The notes beneath the pieces are model-generated. The model did no database searches. It was not told where the DNA came from and saw only the letters and a program-made list of their open reading frames with translations. Both the position numbers and the translations under genes were made by a program. Positions 15,456 to 22,655 of a DNA stretch of 64,000 nucleotides are shown one piece after another; the stretch's first letter is position 1, and each line of letters starts with the position of its first letter. Origin of the DNA: Palsa-504 sp963769715. Its GTDB lineage: Bacteria; Actinomycetota; Actinomycetes; Streptosporangiales; Streptosporangiaceae. The stretch is from NCBI GenBank assembly GCA_963769715.1, contig CAVYNE010000030.1, positions 124,001 through 188,000 of the forward strand. Direction: 5' to 3'.

Positions 15456-16273
15456 CCACCACGGGCGGCCGGGTCGCCCTCACCGACGTCTATTTCCGCT
15501 ACCCCGGCGCCGAAGCCGACGCGCTGCGCGGAGTCAGCTTCACCGCCGAACCCGGCCATCTCGTCGCCGTGGTCGGGCCGAGCGGCGCCGGCAAGACCAC
15601 GATCAGCTACCTGATTCCCCGCCTTTACGACGTCACCGGCGGGTCGATCGAGATCGATGGGATCGACGTCCGGCGCATCCGCGAGACTTCGCTGGCCGCC
15701 GCCATCGGCTTCGTGACCCAGGAGAGCTACCTGTTCCACGACACCATCCTGGCCAACCTCCGTTACGGCCGGCCCGCCGCCACCCTCGAGGAGATAGAGG
15801 AAGCCGCCCGGGCGGCGTATATCCACGACCGGATCATGGAGTTCCCCGACGGCTACGACACGCTCGTGGGCGAGCGCGGCTACCGGCTGTCCGGCGGCGA
15901 GAAGCAGCGCCTGGCCATCGCCCGGGTCCTGCTGCACGACCCGCGCATCCTCATCCTGGACGAGGCGACCTCGGCCCTCGACACGGCCAGCGAGCGGGAG
16001 GTGCAGAAGGCCCTGGATGCCCTGATGGGATCGCGGACCACCATCGCCATCGCGCACCGCCTGTCCACTATCGTCAACGCCGACACCATCAACGTCATCG
16101 ACGGCGGACGCGTCGTGGAATCCGGCCCCCACCGGGACCTGCTCCGCCAGGGCGGCCTCTACGCCTCGCTCTACAACGAGCAGTTCGAGGGCGGCCAGGT
16201 CCAGTGGTGCTGCGACGGCGGCGACGTCATGGCCGACGGCACGGTACGCAAACGGGAAACCCTGCCCGCTTAG
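15452..16273 (+). CDS. ABC exporter, ATP-binding half
   Basis: 273 aa from GTG 15452, overlapping the previous stop (GTGA). Complete nucleotide-binding domain: Walker A VGPSGAGKTTIS at about 45, Q-loop VTQESYLFHDT, ABC signature RLSGGEKQRLAIARVLL, Walker B ILILDEATSALD and switch His in IAIAHRLST. The first residues (TTGGRVALTDVYFRYPG) correspond to the linker that normally joins the two halves in one polypeptide, so a one-base change is enough to restore the fusion. Either translational coupling has replaced fusion or the sequence carries an indel. The C-terminus carries an atypical CC-containing tail of about 30 residues. Confidence 0.9.
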   Translation: MTTTGGRVALTDVYFRYPGAEADALRGVSFTAEPGHLVAVVGPSGAGKTTISYLIPRLYDVTGGSIEIDGIDVRRIRETSLAAAIGFVTQESYLFHDTILANLRYGRPAATLEEIEEAARAAYIHDRIMEFPDGYDTLVGERGYRLSGGEKQRLAIARVLLHDPRILILDEATSALDTASEREVQKALDALMGSRTTIAIAHRLSTIVNADTINVIDGGRVVESGPHRDLLRQGGLYASLYNEQFEGGQVQWCCDGGDVMADGTVRKRETLPA

Positions 16274-16301
16274 CCCTGCCCGCTTAGCCCTGCCCGCTTA
16301 G
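16260..16301. repeat. 14-bp tandem repeat x 3 carrying two stop codons
   Basis: CCCTGCCCGCTTAG repeated three times exactly (16260-16273, 16274-16287, 16288-16301). The first copy supplies the stop of the ABC ATPase gene and the third supplies, on the other strand, the stop of the MarR gene, so the array is the whole convergent intergenic region. Confidence 0.95.
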
Positions 16302-16756
16302 CTGGCGTCCGGCTGGTCCAGGTGAGCCTCGACGCGGCGGAGCAGCCCTAGCAGCTGGGTGCGCTGCCGCTCCGACAGGGCGCCGCTGGTGGCCGCCTCC
16401 AGCCGGGCCCACATATCCTCGGCGGCCCGCCGGTGGGCGCAGCCCTCCTCGGTCAGGTGCACCAGGACCACCCGCCGGTCGTCCTGCGACTGACGCCGGG
16501 CGACGACCCCGGCGCGCTCCAGGCGCTGGAGCATCTTGGTCACCGTCGAGTGGTCGAGACCGAGGGCGTCGACCAGTGCGGCCTGGGAGCGGCATTCCCC
16601 GTCGGGCAGCTGCAACAGCAGCAGTTCCTGGCCCGGGTACAGGCCCAGGGGCCGCAGGTACTCCGCCGCCACGGCCCGGTTCTTCCGGGAGATGCGGAAC
16701 AGGGCGTGCACGAGCGGGCCGGCCTGTTCGGCCACGTCACTGCTCCGGGCCACCAA
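16298..16756 (-). CDS. MarR-family transcriptional regulator
   Basis: 152 aa. Winged-helix MarR: LVHALFRISRKNRAVAAEYLRPLGLYPGQ, recognition region CRSQAALVDALGLDHSTVTKMLQRLERAGVVAR, wing RRQSQDDRRVVLVHLTEEG, and a C-terminal dimerisation helix. The DDRR signature is intact. It is convergent with the ABC exporter operon and is the likely regulator of it, responding to a phenolic or drug-like ligand by family analogy. The start chosen (GTG/ATG at 16756) gives the normal length. Confidence 0.88.
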   Translation of the reverse strand: MVARSSDVAEQAGPLVHALFRISRKNRAVAAEYLRPLGLYPGQELLLLQLPDGECRSQAALVDALGLDHSTVTKMLQRLERAGVVARRQSQDDRRVVLVHLTEEGCAHRRAAEDMWARLEAATSGALSERQRTQLLGLLRRVEAHLDQPDAS

Positions 16757-17560
16757 CTGGGGCGCGCCGGTCCGGCACTCGTACCTGGCATAAGGCCATC
16801 ATGGCACTGGCGTATCGACCCGCGGCGCCCGCCTGCAGGCCGGCCCCACTCCAGGGGACGACGCCGGGATCCCGGCTCCGCAACCCGCGCGGGGTGATCC
16901 CTCAGTGCGCTGGCGATGTTGACGAGGCCAGTGGGGTGTCCACCGGGCCGTTCCCGGCCGCCGTCACCCGGCGGAAAAGTCAATGAATGTGGCTTTCTAC
17001 CCAAAAGAGGGGTCTTTGATAAATCCCCAGCGGTCCGGCCAGCTCAGTACGCCGGCTAGTGATCGAGGCCACGGTCACGGTGTGACCCGTCGCCGCGGGC
17101 CCGGCCGGCCGGTGCGGCCATCCGCGGCTTGCGGCGCACAGGCCCCCGGTGCCCCGGCAGACGGGGCTAGGGCGCCGGTCAGGTAACCGGGGCAAGTCCG
17201 GTCCGCCTGGAACCACAGACCCCCATGAGCCCCGTCGTGGCCTCGTAGCCTCCGCCCGTGGCCGGCGAAGCGGCCGCGGCCGGCCAAGCGGCCGCCACGC
17301 CCGTGACCCCGGAACCCCTGTCCTCCCGGCTCCTGCTCTCCCTTGCGGCCCCGGTGCCCCTCCCGCCCCAGGGCCCGCAGATAACCGGGTGGAAATGGCC
17401 TGCCGGGTGGATCTGGGCCCCCAGGGGGTACCCGATCCACCCGGAGGGCCCGATCCACCCGGATAATTCCGCACCCGCCGCGCCGGGCAGCACACCACGA
17501 GCACGCCCAGCCCGCCCGGCACCACGGGACCCACGCACCCCAGACGGGGGACGCGCGATC
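16757..17560. other. 800-base gene-free region with repeats
   Basis: No credible gene. It contains IR-R (16980-17072), a 10-bp stem CCGGGTGGAT (17403-17412) with ATCCACCCGG (17435-17444), and a direct repeat of CCGATCCACCCGGA straddling it (about 17432-17464). Frames that look open here are read-through of GC-rich DNA. The left end of the IS630 element should be within this stretch, but I cannot find its terminal inverted repeats. Confidence 0.4.
16980..17072 (+). repeat. Inverted repeat IR-R (partner at 14234-14327)
   Basis: Reverse-complement partner of IR-L: 44 of 48 identical in the core (16980-17027) and a perfect 14-bp block (17059-17072). The core reads outward-to-inward as TCAATGAATGTGGCTTTCTA and onward. 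Confidence 0.85.
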
Positions 17561-18645
17561 CTAGCGTGCCGGTCCGGAGATGCGTGAGCAGTAGCGGCAG
17601 ATTCGGTCGATGATCTGGTCGGCGGTCTTGGTCCACTTGAACGGCCGGGCGTTGTCGTTCCAGAACTTGATCCAGTCCTCCAGCGCGGTGGTGAGCTCAT
17701 CCAGGGAGCAGAACACGCCGCGGTCCAGGCAGCGCCGCTGCAGTTCGGCGAACCACCGCTCGACCTGGCTGATCCACGACGAATACGTTGGCGTGAAGTG
17801 CAGCTGGACGCGCGGGTGGGCCAGCAGCCACTTCTGGACTGCGGGTGCCTTGTGCGCGGACAGGATAAATCGCAGATGACGTGGATGGCCAGGCCGGGCT
17901 CGGTGTGCCGGTCGATCTGGTCCAGGAAGCGGAAGTCCACGGCGCGGTGCCGGGCGGACAGCCGGCTGATCACCTTGCCGGTGGCGGTGTTCAGCGCGGC
18001 GAACAAGTCGATGGTGCCGTGCCGGACATAGTCATGGCTGCGCCGTTCGGGCACCCCGGGGATCATCGGCAGCACCGGCGCTGTCCGTTCCAGCGCCTGG
18101 ATCTGCGGCTTCTCGTCGGCCACGAAGACCGCCGCGTTCGCCGGCGGGGCCAGGTACAGGCCGGTCACGTCGCGGATCTTGTCAATCAGCAGCGGATCGG
18201 GGGAGATCTTGAACTCCTCCACCCGGTGCGGCTGCAAGCCGAAGGCCCGCCAGATACGGTACACGGACGTCGGGGAGATCCCCACCCGCCTGGCCAGCTC
18301 CCGCTTGGACCAGTGCGTGGCCCCCTCGGGCACCTCCTCCAGGGTGCGCACCACCACCTCTTCCACCTGGGCGCCGGTGATAGTGCGCGGCACCCCGGGC
18401 CGGGGCTCATCGCCCAGGCCATCCAGCCGCCGGGCCAGGAACCGGGTCCGCCACTTCCTGACGGTGGCCCGGCTGACGCCCAGCCGCGCGGCCACCGCAA
18501 TGTTAGGCCCGCCATCCGCGCGGGCCAGCACGATCCGGGCCCGCAGCGCCAGCCCCTGCGCGGTCTTGCGCCGCTTCGCCCGGTTCTCCAGCGTCCGCCG
18601 CTCGGCCCCGGACAGCACCAGCGGCTCAAGCCTCGTGTCAGCCAT
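17561..18645 (-). pseudogene. IS630-family transposase, frameshifted
   Basis: From ATG 18645 the frame gives the N-terminal HTH part (LEPLVLSGAERRTLE, VAARLGVSRATVRKWRTRF, HWSKRELARRVGISPTSVYRI) and the start of the DDE domain (VFVADEKPQIQAL, about 185; AIHVICD, about 262). Immediately after the second catalytic Asp the frame changes: about 17870 an excess of two bases replaces the usual NLSAHK. The rest continues in another frame (SAHKAPAVQKWLL, TPTYSSWISQVERWF with the catalytic Glu, then WIKFWNDNARPFKW) to a stop at 17561. So all three catalytic residues exist but not in one frame. No terminal repeats or TA duplication were recognised. Most likely an inactive copy. Confidence 0.85.
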
Positions 18646-18914
18646 GCCACCAGCAGACCGCGTGCTAAGCGTCACGTCACCATCCGGCAGGAATCTGAGA
18701 TGAAATGCGACTCACGTGGTGGTAAGGGAACGCAAGTCCGGGACGCTAGCGAGAAACGGCACTCTGCCCCAAAGACGGGGCACGCTGTCGCAACCATGGC
18801 CCCTTGCGCGCGCTGTCAGGCTGGCCAGAACGTGCACCGCGGGCCGTTCGGCATGAAAAGATTCTGATTTCCCGGACGGCCAATAAGTTCACGGCCGATC
18901 GTGGCGGCCGGCGC

Positions 18915-20153
18915 TCAGGGTGTCACCACTTTCCCCTTGCCCACCACGGTGACCCCGCCGCTGGACACCACGAAACCGCGGGCCCGGTCGTGCCCCTTGT
19001 CCACGCCCACCGTGGCGCCGTCCATAACCACGACGTTCTTGTCCAGGATCGCGTTCTCCACCACGGCGTGCCGCGCGACCCGCGAGTTGTCCAGGATCAC
19101 GGATCGCTCGACCCGAGCCCAGCTGTCCACCCGAACCCCCGGCGACAACACCGAGTTCCGCACCAGCCCGCCCGAGACGATGACCCCGTTGCTGACCACG
19201 CTGTTGATCGCCCGGCCCACCCGGTCGCCCTCCTCATGAACGAACTTGGCCGGCGGCTGCGACGGCACGCTGGTCAGGATCGGCCACTGGTCGTTGTAGA
19301 GGTTGAACACCGGGTGCACGGCGCACAGGTCCATGTTCGCGTCGAAGTAGGAGTCGAGCGTCCCGACTTCCCGCCAGTAACCGTGGTCGCGCCCGTCGGC
19401 GCCGGGCACCTTGTTCTGGCCGAAGTCGTAGACGTGCGCCGAGCCGTCGGCGGCCAGCTTCGGGATGATATCGGCGCCGATGCTGTGCCGGCTGCCGACG
19501 TCGGCGGCGTCCCAGCGCAGCGCCTCGACCAGCACGTCGCGGTCGAACACGTAGTTGCCCATGGACGCGAACGCCTCGTCCGGTGAGCCACGAAGGTGAG
19601 GCGGGTCGGCGGGCTTTTCCATGAACGCCTCGATGCGGTGGCCGTCCGGCGCGGCCTGCACGACGCCGAAGCCCGTGGCTGCCGTCCTCGGGACTCCGAT
19701 CGCGGCGACCGTGACCCCCGCGCCCCAGGCTGTGTGCGCCTCGATCATCTGCGCCGGGTCCATCCGGTAGACGTGATCGGCCCCGAAGACCGCCACGAGG
19801 TCGGGCCGGTCGTCGTAGATGAGGTTCAGCGACTGGTAGATCGCGTCCGCCGAGCCGGTCTGCCAGTGCGGGCCGCGCCGCTGCTGGGCCGGCACCGGCG
19901 TCACGTAGTTGCCTAGCAGGCTGTTCAGCCGCCACGTGGTAGTGATATGCCGGTCCAGGCTGTGGCTCTTGTACTGGGTGAGCACGCAGATCCGGTAGAT
20001 GCCCCCGTTGGCCAGGTTGGACAGCGTGAAATCCACCAGCCGGTACAGGCCGCCGAACGGCACGGCTGATTTGGCCCGGTCCTCGGTCAACGGCCGCAGC
20101 CGCTTGCCCTCGGCGCCCGCGAGGACAATGCCCAAGACCCGCTGCTCAGCCAC
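18915..20153 (-). CDS. glgC: Glucose-1-phosphate adenylyltransferase
   Basis: 412 aa from GTG 20153. N-terminal nucleotidyltransferase domain with LAGAEGKRLRPLTEDRAKSA (ATP/allosteric site), VPFGGLYRLVDFTLSN, and later MGNYVFDRDVLVEAL and the glucose-1-phosphate region YWREVGTLDSYFDANMDL; then a left-handed beta-helix (NSVVSNGVIVSG, VRNSVLSPGVRVD). It makes ADP-glucose for glycogen or maltosyl-trehalose synthesis. It starts 12 bases after the pckG stop, so the two are very likely cotranscribed, tying gluconeogenic carbon to storage polysaccharide. Length normal for the family. Confidence 0.95.
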   Translation of the reverse strand: MAEQRVLGIVLAGAEGKRLRPLTEDRAKSAVPFGGLYRLVDFTLSNLANGGIYRICVLTQYKSHSLDRHITTTWRLNSLLGNYVTPVPAQQRRGPHWQTGSADAIYQSLNLIYDDRPDLVAVFGADHVYRMDPAQMIEAHTAWGAGVTVAAIGVPRTAATGFGVVQAAPDGHRIEAFMEKPADPPHLRGSPDEAFASMGNYVFDRDVLVEALRWDAADVGSRHSIGADIIPKLAADGSAHVYDFGQNKVPGADGRDHGYWREVGTLDSYFDANMDLCAVHPVFNLYNDQWPILTSVPSQPPAKFVHEEGDRVGRAINSVVSNGVIVSGGLVRNSVLSPGVRVDSWARVERSVILDNSRVARHAVVENAILDKNVVVMDGATVGVDKGHDRARGFVVSSGGVTVVGKGKVVTP

Positions 20154-20165
20154 CGGGGCCCCACC

Positions 20166-21998
20166 TTAGCCGAGGCGGTCGACCAGGTCCTCGTGCTGCT
20201 CCCAGAGCCGGGCGGGCAGGTGCTCACCGAAGGTGCGGAAGAACTCGGGGATGTGCTCCGCCTCCAGCTTCCAGGCTTGCGTGTCCACCGTGAGCAGCAG
20301 GTCCAGGTCAGCCCAGCTGATGTCCAGGCCGTCCAGGTCCAGCGAGCCGGGCGCGGGCAGGTTCCCGATCGGGCTCGAAACCGCCGTGGCGTCACCGGAG
20401 AGTCGCTGGATGATCCACTTCAGCACCCGGATATTCTCGCCGAAGCCGGGCCAGACGAACTTGCCGCTGGCGTTCTTGCGGAACCAGTTGACGTAGAACA
20501 GCCTTGGCAGCTTGGCCGGATCCGCGGTCTGGCCAACACGAAGCCAGTAAGCGAAGTAGTCGCCCATGTTGTAGCCGCAGAACGGCAGCATCGCGAACGG
20601 GTCGTGCCGCAGCTCGCCGACCTTGCCCTCGGCCGCGGCGGTCTTCTCCGACGCGATGTTGGCCCCGAGGAAGACCCCGTGATCCCAGTCGAAGGACTCG
20701 ATCACCAGCGGGACGGTGCTGGCGCGCCGGCCGCCGAACAAGATCGCCGAGATCGGCACGCCCGCAGGGTCGTCCCACTCCGGCGCGATGATGGGGCACT
20801 GGTCGGCGGGGGTGGTGAACCGGGAGTTGGGGTGCGCGGCGGGCTCGGACGAGTCCGGGGTCCAGTCCCGGCCCTTCCAGTCGGTCAGGTGCGCGGGCGG
20901 CTCGTCGGTCAGGCCCTCCCACCACACGTCGCCGTCGTCGGTCAGCGCGACGTTGGTGAAGATGCTGTTGGCCGTGAAGGTCGCGACCGCGTTGGCGTTG
21001 GTCTTGGCGCCCGTGCCCGGCGCGACGCCGAAGAAGCCGGCCTCCGGGTTGATCGCGTACAGCCGGCCGTCCGCGCCGAACCGCATCCAGGCGATGTCGT
21101 CGCCGATGGTCTCGACTTTCCAGCCCGGGATCGTCGGCGCCAGCATGGCCAGGTTGGTCTTGCCGCACGCGGACGGGAAGGCTGCCGCGATGTACCTCGC
21201 CTCAACCGCCTCGCCGGCCTCCGCCGGGGGAGTGATCTTGAGAATGAGCATGTGCTCGGCCAGCCAGCCCTCATCTCGCGCCATGACCGAGGCGATCCGC
21301 AGCGCGTAGCACTTCTTGCCGAGCAGCGCATTCCCGCCGTAGCCCGAGCCGTAGGACCAGATCTCCCTGGTCTCGGGGAAGTGGGAGATGTACTTGACCT
21401 GGTTGCAGGGCCACGGCACGTCGGCCTGGACCCCAGAACCGGGCTCGAGCGGGGCGCCGACCGAGTGGACGGCCTTGACGAACGACCCGCTCTCCTCGAT
21501 GGAGCGCAGCGCGGGCGTGCCCATCCTGGTCATGATCCGCATCGACACCGCCACGTACGGCGAGTCGGTGATCTCGACTCCGAGCTGGGAGATGCTGCTG
21601 CCGAGCGGGCCCATGCAGAACGGGATCACGTACATGGTGCGGCCGCGCATGCACCCGTCGAAGATCTCCGCGAAGGTATTGCGCATTTCGTCGGGCGCGA
21701 TCCAGTTGTTGGTCGGGCCCGCGTCTTGCTCGCGCTCCGAGCAAATAAACGTCCGGTCCTCGACGCGTGCTACGTCGCTGGGGTCAGACGCGCAGTAGAA
21801 GCTGTTCGGCCGAAGCTCCGGGTTCAGCCGCGTAAAGGTCCCGCCCTCGACGAGCAGGCTGGTCAGCCGGTCCCATTCGGCCTGCGAGCCGTCGCACCAT
21901 ACGACGTCGTCGGGCTTGGTCAAGTCGGCGATCTCGCTGACCCACTTGGCCAGCTCAGGAAGGCTTGTCTCATCCTCGATACGGTCTGCGTCAAACAT
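20166..21998 (-). CDS. pckG: Phosphoenolpyruvate carboxykinase (GTP)
   Basis: 610 aa. ATG 21998 is eight bases after GGAG; GTG 22007 and ATG 22004 are in frame but too close to it. GTP-type PEPCK: CSEREQDAGPTNNW and MYVIPFCMGPLGS early, P-loop FPSACGKTNLAML at about 280, the kinase-2 segment IGDDIAWMRF, and a GTP-binding region FGGRRASTVPLV, ending in WFRKNASGKFVWPGFGENIRVL. Converts oxaloacetate to PEP with GTP and Mn2+ in the cytosol, the committed step of gluconeogenesis. First gene of a pckG-glgC unit. On the minus strand a TATAGA-like -10 is seen near 22078-22083, but I cannot fix a -35. Confidence 0.96.
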   Translation of the reverse strand: MFDADRIEDETSLPELAKWVSEIADLTKPDDVVWCDGSQAEWDRLTSLLVEGGTFTRLNPELRPNSFYCASDPSDVARVEDRTFICSEREQDAGPTNNWIAPDEMRNTFAEIFDGCMRGRTMYVIPFCMGPLGSSISQLGVEITDSPYVAVSMRIMTRMGTPALRSIEESGSFVKAVHSVGAPLEPGSGVQADVPWPCNQVKYISHFPETREIWSYGSGYGGNALLGKKCYALRIASVMARDEGWLAEHMLILKITPPAEAGEAVEARYIAAAFPSACGKTNLAMLAPTIPGWKVETIGDDIAWMRFGADGRLYAINPEAGFFGVAPGTGAKTNANAVATFTANSIFTNVALTDDGDVWWEGLTDEPPAHLTDWKGRDWTPDSSEPAAHPNSRFTTPADQCPIIAPEWDDPAGVPISAILFGGRRASTVPLVIESFDWDHGVFLGANIASEKTAAAEGKVGELRHDPFAMLPFCGYNMGDYFAYWLRVGQTADPAKLPRLFYVNWFRKNASGKFVWPGFGENIRVLKWIIQRLSGDATAVSSPIGNLPAPGSLDLDGLDISWADLDLLLTVDTQAWKLEAEHIPEFFRTFGEHLPARLWEQHEDLVDRLG

Positions 21999-22230
21999 TG
22001 CCATCACTCCTGCCCAGGTCTAACGCGCGCGGCACACCCGCGGTCAAGGTTGGCCCGAACGATTCCGGCTCTTCTCTCTATAGTCCACTCTTGCCTGATC
22101 TCCCGTCGCCCATGGCAGGGTCAAACGTCCCACGTCCCGGTGTGATTTGGGTCATGTGATCTGGGTCGCAGTGCTGTCGGAAATGCGCCACGACCTAAGC
22201 CGGATCTATGCGGGATCTAGGCGAGATCAG

Positions 22231-22449
22231 CTAGGGCGCGGTGGCGGGCTCGACGAGAAGCACGTGGGTGATTTCAAGCCGCAGGCCGATGATCCGCTGG
22301 ATGAGCCCGGCCAGCGCGGCCTGATCTGGCAGCTCGCAGCGAAGAGTGGTCGTGTCCGGGCTGGTGGTGATCTGGCAGTCGTCGAATTCCGCTCGGGTCG
22401 CGGCGCCCGCCTGGCCCCTGAAGGTGATCTCGTATGTGGATGATCGCAC
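22231..22449 (-). CDS. Small conserved actinobacterial protein, 72 aa
   Basis: From GTG 22449 the protein reads MRSSTYEITFRGQAGAATRA, then DTTTLRCELPDQAALAGLIQ and RIIGLRLEITHVLLV. This alternation (strand, short helix, strand, helix, strand) is typical of a small ferredoxin-like fold often seen beside LuxR or methyltransferase genes in actinomycetes; I know no function. Longer starts exist but lack family resemblance. It is divergent from the LuxR gene at 22656, about 200 bases away. Confidence 0.55.
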   Translation of the reverse strand: MRSSTYEITFRGQAGAATRAEFDDCQITTSPDTTTLRCELPDQAALAGLIQRIIGLRLEITHVLLVEPATAP

Positions 22450-22655
22450 CCGGGTTTTCGCCTTCCGGTCTACCTGTTCGTGTGCGGTTAGCGTGCCAGC
22501 GGGCCTGGCCGCCGGCATCACCCATCAGAGGGTGACTTAGGGCTGGACGCAATGGCCAGCGATAGCCAGCGATGGTGCTGCGCCCTACAATTAGCGTTGT
22601 AAGGCCGGTGGCGGCGGCCATCGCCTAATGGGGCCGGAACTGCGGGGTACGTTTC

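Noticed and set aside
17179..18675. Single 498-aa transposase
   Set aside because: The last ~230 residues of that frame are out-of-frame translation; the true C-terminal half is in another frame ending at 17561.
20193..22145. 650-codon plus-strand frame over pckG
   Set aside because: Antisense shadow of a clear PEPCK gene; composition dominated by R, G, A, V and no motif.
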